From positions 70,589 through 134,588 of the forward strand of contig CAZVQW010000005.1 of assembly GCA_964629475.1 (NCBI GenBank): 64,000 bases of DNA. Direction: 5' to 3'. Made by a program: the position numbers and the translations under genes. Source of the stretch: SMWD01 sp964629475 (GTDB lineage Bacteria; Pseudomonadota; Gammaproteobacteria; Steroidobacterales; GCA-2729495). Of this stretch, positions 52,801-61,924 are shown in pieces (the stretch's first letter is position 1; every line of letters begins with the position of its first letter). The notes beneath the pieces were generated by a model. The model worked only from the letters and a program-made list of their open reading frames with translations, searched no databases and was not told where the DNA came from.

Positions 52801-54966
52801 CTAACGATTGTCCTCATTCTGGCTCTCATCCCGGCCCCCGTCTTGCCCTTGCCTCTTACTCTTACCCTTGTCCTTGCCCTTGCCTTGGCCCTGTTCGGGC
52901 AACGCATACGCCAACAGATAATCAGTCACGCCTTGTGGGAAATACCAGCTATGCCCGCCGGCTGCGATCACGATGAACTGCCGACCATCGGCCTCATACG
53001 TCATCGGTGTAGCCATTGCCGAAGTCGGCATGGTGTCCTGCCAGAGTTGCTCACCAGTATCGATATCGAAAGCACGGAACCGGGAGTCGGCCGTCTCCCC
53101 GACGAAAATCAGACCGCCACCCGTCACAATCGGACCACCGGCTAACGGTACCTTCACGCCCCAGTTCAGCGGCAAAGGAACCGGCAACAGATTGTCCAGC
53201 ACGCCGAAGGGGATTTTCCATTTAATTTCCCCAACCGACATATCGACCGCCACGAGCTGACTCCAGGGCGGAGCGGTGCACGGCGTGGAAAATGGCGAAG
53301 ATAGCTGGCCCTGCTCGATCGCGTACGGCGTACCCTCTATATAGCCCGGCGCCTGTGTCGGCACGCCCGCCAGCGGCAATTTCGCTGTGTCCGGGTCGAC
53401 CTCCTCGATCGGCACCAGGCGAATGAAATAAGGGAGCTCCGATACCGGTGCGATCAGCATGTTGCGTTCGGGATCGAATGCGCCACCGCCCCAGTTGCTG
53501 GCACCACCGGCATGCGGATACATAATCGTGCCCCGGGTTGAGGGCGACTCATACAGGGGCCCCCAGCGTAACGCCTTGATCATTTGCCGACAGATGCTGC
53601 GGTCGAAAATTGTCACTCCCCACGCATCATCCGGCGTAATACCCATTCTGACGAGTGGCGGCGGCTTGACCGTGAACGGCTGGGTTGGCGACAACTGCTC
53701 GCCGGGAATGCCGTCGGTCGAGACCGGTCGCTCCTCGATCGGGAACAGCGGCTCGCCCGACTCACGATGAAAGGCAAACACCATTCCCGACTTGCTTAAC
53801 TGGATGACAACCGGGATCAGTTCTCCATCGCGGCGAATATCGGTAACAATGGGTGGTGACGGCACGTCGCGGGCCCAGACATCGTGATGCACGAGCTGAA
53901 AATGCCAGACTACTTTACCTGTCGAACCGCGCACGGCAACAATGGAACTGGCATAGCGATTGTCGCCGGGCCGGTGGACACCCCAGAAGTTAGGTGCCGC
54001 ACTCGCCGTCGGCAGGAACAGCAGATCCCGCTCACTATCGGCTGACATGATCGTCCAGACATTGCCGCCGCCGACGTTTTGCGGTGTGGCATCAAGCCCG
54101 TTGGCAGCGATACGCACGAGCGGATCAAACGTCCAGCGCAGTTTGCCGGACCGCGCATCGAAACCACGAACGGCGCCGTTGACCGATTGCGCGCTCTTGA
54201 GTTTGTTCGACGTGGTCGTCACCACAACCACGCCGTTGATCACGGCGGCGGGAGCCAGCAATTGCATGCCGATAACACCTTGCGCCGGTTCCATCGCCTC
54301 GACTAAGGGACGCACATCCACGACGCCGTCGGCGCCGAATCCGGGGCACCGTTCTCCGTCACGGGCATCGATGGCCATCAGGCGCAGATCCGGGAGCGGC
54401 AGGAATAACCGGGTCGCACAGCGCTTGTCCGGTGCAGCTTTGGGATCGCGCCACTGGCTCAGTCCCCGGCATTTGAAGTGACCCGCGTACGGGACCTTGC
54501 TGAACTCGGGTTCGAACGTCCAACGCTCAGCACCGTTGCGCGGATCCAGTGCGATGACCTTGGTAAAAGGCGTACAGACGATCAGATGACCGCCCGCCTC
54601 TTCAGGTAACAGAATGGGCGTCGCCTGGAAATCGATGAAACGCTCAAGCTTCGGGTTTTCATCGACCGCACCGGTACGATAAACCCAGGCGAGTTCGAGG
54701 CCGGCGACGTTGTCGCGATTAATCTGCTCCAACGCTTAAAAACGGCTGCCGCCCTCGTCACCGCCGTAATGCATCCAGGTCTGTGCCACGACACCCGAGC
54801 ACGGTTGCAAAATAAACAACGTGATCCAGATTACTGTCGGGACAGCGACTCGATTTATTTGCAGTGGTCCGAGCAGAATAGCCACCGAAATCAAAAAATA
54901 CAGCTCGCACAGTAGCAAAATGCCCGGAATCCGACAGCCTGTCGGCAGGCCGTAACACAATCGCAT
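52801..54966 (-). pseudogene. Second PQQ-dependent dehydrogenase, interrupted by an in-frame TAA
   Basis: The body from 54732 (LEQINRDNVAGLELAWVYRT) to the stop at 52801 is a full quinoprotein closely related to the one at 1211, with WGVHRPGDNR and LVHHDVWARDVPSPP. Upstream, in the same frame, TWMHYGGDEGGSRF is followed by TAA at 54736-54738 and then ALEQINRDN. In intact relatives this position is a sense codon (SRHAELTQI at 1211; typically SRYSPL), so one base change (for example TCA to TAA) would explain it. The N-terminus has two hydrophobic segments. The C-terminus carries a Lys/Gly/Gln-rich tail (EQGQGKGKDKGKSKRQGQ) missing from the other copy. It could also be a sequencing error or a restart at TTG 54732. 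Confidence 0.72.
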
Positions 54967-55026
54967 AACGTCAAGACGCGCCCGGTTAAGGGCGCGTCCG
55001 ACCCGTAACCGGGCGACACGGTCTGG

Positions 55027-55090
55027 AAAAAAAAAGCGCCGGGTCGGTATTTCAACCTCGGCTAAGGGGAGCCGAGTAACCGACCGGCGC
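55027..55090 (-). terminator. Nested stem-loop plus T9 in the leader of the PQQ dehydrogenase gene (attenuator candidate)
   Basis: On the minus strand an outer 12-bp stem (55036-55048 with 55079-55090, one bulge) encloses a perfect 7-bp stem (55057-55063 with 55070-55076), followed by nine Ts (55035-55027). It is a strong intrinsic terminator, yet it lies upstream of the gene it would silence and no gene ends before it. GAGGTT in the hairpin (55054-55059) can pair with AACCTC 48 nt earlier in the transcript (55107-55112), a possible antiterminator. The remaining gap to 55460 is AT-rich and holds the divergent LuxR promoter. Confidence 0.65.
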
Positions 55091-55460
55091 AGTGGGGAAG
55101 GCGTTGGAGGTTCGCGCCGCTTCCCATTAACATAATGTAAGGTATCACCTATGTTGAAACAATCATCCAAACAGGTGATTTTTGAAAATTAATTACCGTA
55201 GAAATTGAGCAATATTATGCTCTGACATCGGGAATATGCTCTATCTTATTGTTTTTTCATGTTTTATCTTGTTTCATCCAAATAGATGATATTTTCCATG
55301 GATTACCCGACAACCAACCATTGGATGTAAACAAAAAAAAGCTGCGCTATATTCACCTGAAAGCTCATATACGGTTAATGTAGGGCAGATGTTGCATCGG
55401 TCGAGTGCTGCGATACGATGACAGGATTGCCGGTGAGATGACTTAAGGGGAAGACATTCG

Positions 55461-56552
55461 ATGACCGGACCCGGACTACCCGATCTTGTGGCGCAAGTCT
55501 TCGAAGCGGCTTGCGATGCAGACGGCATGGGTGATTTCCTGGCTGGAACCGCCGGTTTTTTCGATGCCCAGCAGGGCGCCATCCTGATATCCCTGCATCA
55601 CGATTCATCCGCCTGCCTGCCGATCACGCACAACATCTCGCCGGAACGTATTAAACAGTGGTGCTCGACCCGCGCCGACCCGGCTTCCATATTCAGCAAA
55701 CTGATCCAGCTACGCCCGGGCGATGCCCTGCTGGATAACAGCAGCGAACGCAATGGAATGAGCCGTTCGATGCACCTGCTCGGTGGCGTCGTGTCCTCCG
55801 ACGAGTACAACCGTTGCGTCATGGCACTGTGGCGCGAAACCGACCGGCCACCGTTCAGCGAACCTGAAAGCGAAACCCTGCGTTCACTGATCGGCTACTT
55901 TCGACGGGCGATCGACGTCAACACACGGTCTATCAACCTCTTCACGGAACATCAGAATGCTCTCTCGGTGCTGGACCAGGAGCCCCGGGCCGTGATCATT
56001 CTTGGCCGGAACGGCCAGCCAACCTATCAGAATCTCGAAGCATCCCGCGTCCTGACCAAGAACGACGGGTTAGCCGTGGACAAATCGGGAATTACGATTG
56101 ATGATGATGACGCGCGCACGAAAGTGTCGGCATTCCTCGATCAGGTTCGTGCGGTGGATTCCAGCCAGTTCAAGGCCCATCGCCTGATCACGATCATACC
56201 GAGAAATTCGGGCGGCGAGCCTTACAAACTGATCATGTACGCCCTGCCGCCGCAAAACTCGCGGGCCTTGCCCAACTTCAGGCAGGGCCTCGCGGTTCTG
56301 CAAATCTATGACCCGGAAACACTCATTGAGCTGAACACGAGCCTGCTACACAACTTCTATAACCTGACCCGCGCCGAAGCTGCACTCGCCCAATCAATGT
56401 TCATGGGCAATTCCCTGCCCGAGGCATCGAACCAGTTGGGCGTCAGTATCAACACGACCCGTACTCAACTACGCAGCATCTTCAGGAAGGTCGGCGTTAA
56501 CTCGCAAGCCGCGTTATTGCAGGAATTTGCCAAGAGCGTCATTCAGGGCTAA
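55461..56552 (+). CDS. LuxR-family transcriptional regulator
   Basis: A 363-residue regulator with a C-terminal LuxR/FixJ-type HTH (about residues 296-355: LTRAEAALAQSMFMGNSLPE, then QLGVSINTTRTQLRSIFRKV). The N-terminal 290 residues have a PAS-like middle segment around ILGRNGQPTYQNLEASRVLT and no known autoinducer domain. It is divergent from the PQQ dehydrogenase leader, so it may control that gene; the TauD gene follows 72 bp downstream. An AAGGGG ribosome site precedes the ATG. Signal unknown. Confidence 0.82.
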   Translation: MTGPGLPDLVAQVFEAACDADGMGDFLAGTAGFFDAQQGAILISLHHDSSACLPITHNISPERIKQWCSTRADPASIFSKLIQLRPGDALLDNSSERNGMSRSMHLLGGVVSSDEYNRCVMALWRETDRPPFSEPESETLRSLIGYFRRAIDVNTRSINLFTEHQNALSVLDQEPRAVIILGRNGQPTYQNLEASRVLTKNDGLAVDKSGITIDDDDARTKVSAFLDQVRAVDSSQFKAHRLITIIPRNSGGEPYKLIMYALPPQNSRALPNFRQGLAVLQIYDPETLIELNTSLLHNFYNLTRAEAALAQSMFMGNSLPEASNQLGVSINTTRTQLRSIFRKVGVNSQAALLQEFAKSVIQG

Positions 56553-56624
56553 TTTGAGCATCGATCCCGCTGAGTTACAGAGAGCTGGAAGTACCGGAAG
56601 CCTGACTATTCAACGGAGGATCTG

Positions 56625-57491
56625 ATGACGGATCCCGCAACTCAAATCAAACAGAATCTGACAATCCGGCCGCTCGCCGGCGCACTGGGAGCGGAGCTTT
56701 CCGGTGTCGATCTTGCCGACCCACTCGATGACGAGAGCATCGCGGAAATTGACGCGGCGCTGCTCGAGCATCTCGTCATTTTCTTCCGTGACCAGCGGCT
56801 GACGCCCGAGCAGCATATCGCGTTCGGCCGACGCTTCGGGAAACTGCACATCCACCCGTATATTCCGAACCTCGATGGTTACCCGGAAATCATCCGGCTT
56901 GCGAGCGCCGACGATGGCCCGGGAAGGATGGCCTATCAATCAAACCAATGGCATACGGACCTGACGTATGTCGCCAAACCACCAATGGCGAGCATCCTGC
57001 ACGGTGTTGACGTGCCGGAAGCCGGCGGCGACACAATGTGGAACAGCCTGACTGCCGCCTACGAAGGCCTGTCACAGCCGATGCGTCAGCTAGTCGATGA
57101 CCTGACGGCCGTGCACAATATCGTCACGAGCATGCCGGCCGATTTCATGGCACAGAGCTGGGCACCGAAGCAGCTCGGACAGATGCAGGAAGTCACGCCA
57201 CCGGTCGAGCATCCGGTCGTACGGACCCACCCGGAGACCGGCCGCAAAGGGCTGTTCATCAACCGCAATTTCACATCGCATATCGTCGAACTATCACGGC
57301 TCGAGAGCGACGGCTTGCTCGCCATGCTCTACCGACATATCGAACAGCCGGAATTTGCCGTACGCTTTCACTGGCGCAAGAACTCACTGGCAATGTGGGA
57401 CAATCGTTGCACGCAGCATTGCGCGCTCACCGATTACCGGTCATTGCGTATCATGCACCGGGTGACGATCTGCGGCGAACGGCCTTATTGA
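56625..57491 (+). CDS. TauD/TfdA-family Fe(II)/2-oxoglutarate dioxygenase
   Basis: A 288-residue dioxygenase behind GGAGG. Iron ligands HxD in NQWHTDLTY (about residue 108) and the distal His, plus Arg for 2-oxoglutarate, in NRCTQHCALTDYRSLRIMHR near the C-terminus. N-terminal IRPLAGALGAELSGVDLADP is typical of TauD, TfdA and related alkylsulfonate or phenoxyacetate hydroxylases. It hydroxylates a carbon next to a leaving group; substrate not defined. Its stop overlaps the 3' end of the convergent kinase gene by 7 bp. Confidence 0.9.
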   Translation: MTDPATQIKQNLTIRPLAGALGAELSGVDLADPLDDESIAEIDAALLEHLVIFFRDQRLTPEQHIAFGRRFGKLHIHPYIPNLDGYPEIIRLASADDGPGRMAYQSNQWHTDLTYVAKPPMASILHGVDVPEAGGDTMWNSLTAAYEGLSQPMRQLVDDLTAVHNIVTSMPADFMAQSWAPKQLGQMQEVTPPVEHPVVRTHPETGRKGLFINRNFTSHIVELSRLESDGLLAMLYRHIEQPEFAVRFHWRKNSLAMWDNRCTQHCALTDYRSLRIMHRVTICGERPY

Positions 57492-58906
57492 GGCGTGCTG
57501 TTGCTGGTCGCACAATTCTTATAAGTATCCGCACACCAGGCCTGCCAGTGCGCGAACTTCCCGGCCAGGTACCGACCGGATGCGTCGGGGGTCACAGTCT
57601 CGTAGCCCGGCTCGGCATACGGCGACAACCCGCCGGCCAAACGGGCCGCCCCGAGTAACGTCGCCTCGGGTTCATCCAGAAGTCTGACCGGTCGACCGAG
57701 CAACGCGGCCAGCCCGCTGACGACGGCCGGCTCACGCGCCAACCCGCCCGACACGAGCAGCCGATCCGGCAATTCGGTGTCGTTGAGACCGAGCAGAATT
57801 TCATACATCCGGAACAACAAACCCTCGATGCATATGAGCCGCTGTTCCGGCTGCGCAAGAACCCGTGCCTGTGGCGACAACGTCAGCCCGATATCGGCTC
57901 GCCAGTGCGGCGCGCCGACACCGCTCTGATCCGGGATCGCAAACGCGGCGGGAAACTCGTCAGCTGCCGGTAGCGATGTCGGGCCCGGCCCAAAGCTGTC
58001 GATCGCCGGGCCCACGCCGTTGATCGTGCCCTCGATCGCGAACCGGTTACCGAATTCAGTCGAGGCCAGTACCGGGCCGGTCAGATATCCCGGCCTGCGC
58101 ACGTCGGCCCCGGCGACCGGTTGCATGACGAATGCCCCGGTGCCGCAGTTGATCAAACAGCCCGATGGCGATGGGACACCGGGCGGGGTCACAGCCACCA
58201 CACCGGCCGCCTGGTCTGCGATCGAACCACGCAATTCCATGCCCGGGACCCGTATGAGGCTACCCTGCAGGCTGCCCGTCACCCGCGGTAATGCCTTACG
58301 CGGTACACCGTAGATTCTCAACAGGTCCTCGTCCCAGTCACCCGCGTCGATGGCAAACATTGCGGTGCGCGCCGCCATCGTCACATCGGTCTGATGATGC
58401 GCGCCGCCCGACCAATGCCAGCTCAGCCATGCATCGAGATTGCCGAACAGGGCGTCACCCGATTGCAACCGGGCGGCCAGTTCCGAATCGGCGGCAATCA
58501 TTGCGGCCAGTTTCGGCCCGGCATAATGCGGTGACAGTAGCAGGCCCGTACGCCGGATCAGGACGGACTCGATGTCGACATGCGCTGCGCACCAGTCGTC
58601 TGCGCGGCGGTCCTGCCAGGACACAACCGGCGTCAGGGCGCGGCCGCCATGCCGGTCCCAGACGATGAACGTGGATCGCTGGGAAACGAGACCGAGTGGC
58701 AACGACCTTCCGGCGGCCATGGGTTTGATCAGCGTATCGATGGCGTGCAAATACTCATCGGGTTTGCCCTCGCGAATCGTGTCGGTACCGGACAAAGCAG
58801 GCGCAGGTACGGCGCGGGCATCGATGAGACGCCCGGCGGCGTCAATCGTACCGAGTTTGAAGCGGGTGCTGCCGAGATCTAGTGATAACGCGTGGGCGGG
58901 TCGCAT
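57485..58906 (-). CDS. FGGY-family carbohydrate kinase
   Basis: A 473-residue sugar kinase of the glycerol/xylulose kinase family. The ATG at 58906 overlaps the ZIP gene's stop (TGATG), so translation is coupled; a longer frame is possible. Motifs are the N-terminal phosphate loop SLDLGSTRFKLG, WQDRRADDW, and the C-terminal adenosine region RLLVSGGLAREPAVV plus EPEATLLGAARLAG. It phosphorylates a sugar or polyol with ATP. The exact sugar is not evident. Linkage to a ZIP transporter is unusual. Confidence 0.87.
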   Translation of the reverse strand: MRPAHALSLDLGSTRFKLGTIDAAGRLIDARAVPAPALSGTDTIREGKPDEYLHAIDTLIKPMAAGRSLPLGLVSQRSTFIVWDRHGGRALTPVVSWQDRRADDWCAAHVDIESVLIRRTGLLLSPHYAGPKLAAMIAADSELAARLQSGDALFGNLDAWLSWHWSGGAHHQTDVTMAARTAMFAIDAGDWDEDLLRIYGVPRKALPRVTGSLQGSLIRVPGMELRGSIADQAAGVVAVTPPGVPSPSGCLINCGTGAFVMQPVAGADVRRPGYLTGPVLASTEFGNRFAIEGTINGVGPAIDSFGPGPTSLPAADEFPAAFAIPDQSGVGAPHWRADIGLTLSPQARVLAQPEQRLICIEGLLFRMYEILLGLNDTELPDRLLVSGGLAREPAVVSGLAALLGRPVRLLDEPEATLLGAARLAGGLSPYAEPGYETVTPDASGRYLAGKFAHWQAWCADTYKNCATSNSTPQ

Positions 58907-59634
58907 CAGAAATACACGTATAACGTCACGAGCCCGCAGATGATACCGATCCGGTCCGGCCACTTCTCCAGTGCAACGCCACGATGTTCATGTGCATGTT
59001 TGTGATGACCGGTTTCATAAATCACGACATGCAGAATCGATCCGGCGACGAATGCCTGGAACCACGCAATGCCGGCTCCCTGCAATGACGACGCCAGATC
59101 GGGGCCGACCGTGTAACCGATGACGGTCGCACCGGCCATAGCGGCGAGAACCGCGGCTGCAGCCAATCGGCCCAGCGCGGGAGACAACAGATACCAGACT
59201 GCCAGGCCCAGCGGGAATCGGTGCAGAATAACTGCCATGGCGAGATTCTCGCCGCCTTCACGATGCCCCGCATGCCACCAGGATTCCACGTCGATCCCGG
59301 TCACCGGTCCGGCCGCGAGCGCAATGCCGTCGATGCCCGCGTGAACCGCAAGCCCGATCATGCCCAGCGACAGGATTAATAAATGAGCCTGCTTCTCAAG
59401 ACCATGCAATAAACGCTCGAGGCCGATCGGGAAGACGAGACCGAGTGCCGCAAACACCCATGCGAAGAGGCCGCCGATGCCGATCGCCTGCGGCAGGATG
59501 CCGAAACACAGCAATCCCGCAATCGTAATAAACGAGAAACCCTCGAGAAATTTAAACGCACGCGCACCAACGTGCGAGAACTGAAACAGCACCGGCCCGA
59601 TGATCAATGCCGCAATACTGGCAATGAGTAGCAT
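58906..59634 (-). CDS. ZIP-family metal transporter
   Basis: A 242-residue protein with about eight hydrophobic helices. The metal site on helices 4-5 appears as HAGIDGIALA and ILHRFPLGLAVW, a variant of the ZIP HNxxEG and HEIPEG motifs, and a His-rich loop TGHHKHAHEHRG lies near the C-terminus. It would import zinc or another divalent metal. It is the first gene of the pair with the FGGY kinase. The divergence of the second motif (RFPLG) makes substrate assignment uncertain. Confidence 0.8.
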   Translation of the reverse strand: MLLIASIAALIIGPVLFQFSHVGARAFKFLEGFSFITIAGLLCFGILPQAIGIGGLFAWVFAALGLVFPIGLERLLHGLEKQAHLLILSLGMIGLAVHAGIDGIALAAGPVTGIDVESWWHAGHREGGENLAMAVILHRFPLGLAVWYLLSPALGRLAAAAVLAAMAGATVIGYTVGPDLASSLQGAGIAWFQAFVAGSILHVVIYETGHHKHAHEHRGVALEKWPDRIGIICGLVTLYVYF

Positions 59635-59760
59635 GTACGCGATGCTACACGATCCGGGCTAAATCACGACATATCCAGCGGATAATCGCATCGTCTGCGG
59701 CGATGAAAAACCGGATCATTCTCCTCCCGATTTATATTTATCACGTCCCGGAGAATCATC

Positions 59761-60465
59761 ATGGCAAATTGGCTTGTATTCATCTCGATCCTAGTCACCG
59801 CGGTATCCGTCAGTTCCCGTGCCGTCGCCGCAACCCTGACGGTGGCAGATCTAGCGGCCAACGATCTCGTTATCACCGAGTACCTGGCAAATCCGGTCGG
59901 TGTCGCCGATGCGGACGGTGAATATTTTGAAATCTTCAACACGACCTCCAGCCCGGTTGACCTCGGCGGACTTGTCGTGCGCGACGACGGCAGCAATTCA
60001 TTCACAGTCACCATCCTGACACTCGCACCACAGAGTTTCGCCGTATTCAGCAGTTCTGACGGTACATCGCTCGGCATCACTCCGGACTATATATACGGCA
60101 GCGGCATGGCATTGACGAATACGGATGACGAGATCGGACTGTACCGTCAGGACGGCGCAGCAATTCACAAGGTGATCTACGATGACGGCGATAACTTTGG
60201 CGCGGGACTCGCACATGAGCTTGGCGTGCTGGACCTGACAACACCCACGATCGTCATCGGCCCGGTATCCGGAACGGACTTCATCGCCGCCACTGCGGCG
60301 CTGCCGTTTGCGAATTTTGGTTCACCGGGTTTTGCCGGCAACACGCATGTCGATCTGGCCGCCGTACCACTGCCGGCAAGCGTCTGGATGTTCGGCTCCG
60401 CGCTGAGCATACTGGGCTGGATGCGGCGCAAGGTCGTCAAGGCCGTGCGTGTCACGGCATCTTGA
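59761..60465 (+). CDS. Lamin-tail-domain protein with PEP-CTERM sorting signal
   Basis: A 234-residue exported protein: signal peptide to about residue 24 (RAVAA), then a lamin-tail (LTD) domain starting LVITEYLANPVGVADADGEY and FEIFNTTSSPVDLGGLVVRD, an Ig-like fold often found on bacterial surface and nuclease proteins. It ends VPLPASVWMFGSALSILGW and MRRKVVK, a clear PEP-CTERM signal. Probably displayed on or released from the cell surface after exosortase processing. It overlaps the convergent 60452 gene at the stop. Monocistronic. Confidence 0.85.
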   Translation: MANWLVFISILVTAVSVSSRAVAATLTVADLAANDLVITEYLANPVGVADADGEYFEIFNTTSSPVDLGGLVVRDDGSNSFTVTILTLAPQSFAVFSSSDGTSLGITPDYIYGSGMALTNTDDEIGLYRQDGAAIHKVIYDDGDNFGAGLAHELGVLDLTTPTIVIGPVSGTDFIAATAALPFANFGSPGFAGNTHVDLAAVPLPASVWMFGSALSILGWMRRKVVKAVRVTAS

Positions 60466-60847
60466 ACTGTCCGCCGGCGGGTGTGCCACCCCCGTCGGCA
60501 CCGGGTACGATAATCGATGATGCCTGTTCCCGACGCATCTCTTCGAGCTTCTTGACCGTTTCTTCCATGGCCTGATTTGCCCCTGCGGCAAACTTGTCCG
60601 CGGCCTCGGTCAGTGTGCTCGCCTCGAGTTCGAAGCTCAGTGGCAAGGGTCCGGCACGCGTCATCAACTGTGTCTGTCCGACGAACAGGACTTCACCACC
60701 GTCCACCGGCTGGCCGTCACCGTCCACCTGCGTCAGGCGTTGAATTGTTCCGACCTGGCGATCGGTAAACATCTCTTCTTTGAAGAGATTCTTGCCGTCC
60801 ATGGCGATTTCCTGGGCGGCGGCGGGGTTTGTGTTTTCGTCGACCAT
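60452..60847 (-). CDS. Small cytoplasmic protein of unknown function
   Basis: A 131-residue protein starting at 60847 behind GAGGAAG; a longer frame running through the srkA gene is spurious. No signal or membrane segment. It has a polar N-terminus (MVDENTNPAAAQEIAMDGKN), a beta-rich middle (GGEVLFVGQTQLMTRAGPLP), a helix EASTLTEAADKFAAGANQAM and EETVKKLEEMRREQ, and a Gly/Pro-rich tail. I do not recognise a family. Divergent from srkA (60 bp between starts). Conserved-looking layout suggests a housekeeping rather than accessory role, but that is a guess. Confidence 0.7.
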   Translation of the reverse strand: MVDENTNPAAAQEIAMDGKNLFKEEMFTDRQVGTIQRLTQVDGDGQPVDGGEVLFVGQTQLMTRAGPLPLSFELEASTLTEAADKFAAGANQAMEETVKKLEEMRREQASSIIVPGADGGGTPAGGQFKMP

Positions 60848-60907
60848 GGTCGTACTTCCTCGATAAAAAATGTCACTGAATAGCGGGAAAGTATAAGCTA
60901 TTTCCCC

Positions 60908-61924
60908 ATGCAGACACCGGACGATGCCACCCTCGCCTACCTGGACCTGACTCCCGACGATATTCTGACGGCTGTCGAAAGCCTCGGTTACCGCTGTGAC
61001 GGGCGCTTTCTGGCCCTGAACAGCTACGAAAACCGCGTCTATCGAATCGGCATCGAAGATAAACCGCCGATCGTGACCAAGTTCTATCGGCCGCAACGCT
61101 GGAGCAACGAGGCCATTGTCGAAGAACACCGGTTCTCTATTGAACTGGCTGCACATGATGTCCCGGTCGTGACGCCCTTTGAGCACAATGGCACGACGCT
61201 GCATCATCATGGCGTTTTTCGCTTTGCGTTATACCCGTATCACGGCGGAAGAACGCCCGAACTCGATGATATGAAGCTGTTGCGCCAGATCGGCCGGCTC
61301 GTCGCGCGCCTGCACCTGGTCGGTGAAACCAGGGCATTTGCAGCGCGCCCGACGCTTGATGTCGAGTCGTTCGGCCACCGATCACGAGATTACCTGCTCG
61401 AAAATCGTCTGATCCCCGCCGATCTCGAACCGGCCTATACAAGTACCTGCGAACTCTTGTTCGCAGGCATCGCACGATCCTTCGAGTTGGCCGGATCGCT
61501 GCGTTTCATCCGCCTGCACGCAGATTTTCATCCGAGTAACGTACTCGTCGACCGGGATATCGTACATATCGTCGATCTCGATGATGCGCGTATGGGACCC
61601 GCCATTCAGGATTTGTGGATGTTCCTGTCGGGCCAGCGAGAAGAGCAGATGCCGCAACTCGAAGAACTGTTGACCGGCTATACAGAGTTCAATGTATTCA
61701 ACGCTCGCGAGTTACACCTCATCGAGGCTTTGCGCACGCTGCGCATCATGCATTACGCCGCCTGGATCGCACGACGCTGGCAGGATCCGGCGTTCCAGCG
61801 CGCATTTCCATGGTTCAATGACCGTAGATACTGGGACGATCACATTCTGGCACTGCGTGAGCAGGCGGCGCTGATGTTCGAGCCGCCGCTCGAATGGAGT
61901 TCGTCCGGATCCCCGGGTTATTAA
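60908..61924 (+). CDS. srkA: Stress response Ser/Thr kinase SrkA (YihE/RdoA)
   Basis: A 338-residue kinase of the aminoglycoside-phosphotransferase fold, family length. Motifs: LNSYENRVYRIGIEDKPPIV, TKFYRPQRWSNEAI, catalytic RLHADFHPSNVLV and metal-binding VDLDDARMGPAIQDLWMF. In E. coli SrkA (YihE) limits programmed cell death under stress. The stop overlaps the following VOC gene's ATG (TAATG). This core gene marks the end of the accessory region. Confidence 0.93.
   Translation: MQTPDDATLAYLDLTPDDILTAVESLGYRCDGRFLALNSYENRVYRIGIEDKPPIVTKFYRPQRWSNEAIVEEHRFSIELAAHDVPVVTPFEHNGTTLHHHGVFRFALYPYHGGRTPELDDMKLLRQIGRLVARLHLVGETRAFAARPTLDVESFGHRSRDYLLENRLIPADLEPAYTSTCELLFAGIARSFELAGSLRFIRLHADFHPSNVLVDRDIVHIVDLDDARMGPAIQDLWMFLSGQREEQMPQLEELLTGYTEFNVFNARELHLIEALRTLRIMHYAAWIARRWQDPAFQRAFPWFNDRRYWDDHILALREQAALMFEPPLEWSSSGSPGY

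Noticed and set aside
54736..55170. Independent small gene upstream of the PQQ dehydrogenase
   Set aside because: Its last residues (TWMHYGGDEGGSRF) continue the dehydrogenase in the same frame; it is the interrupted N-terminus, not a separate gene.
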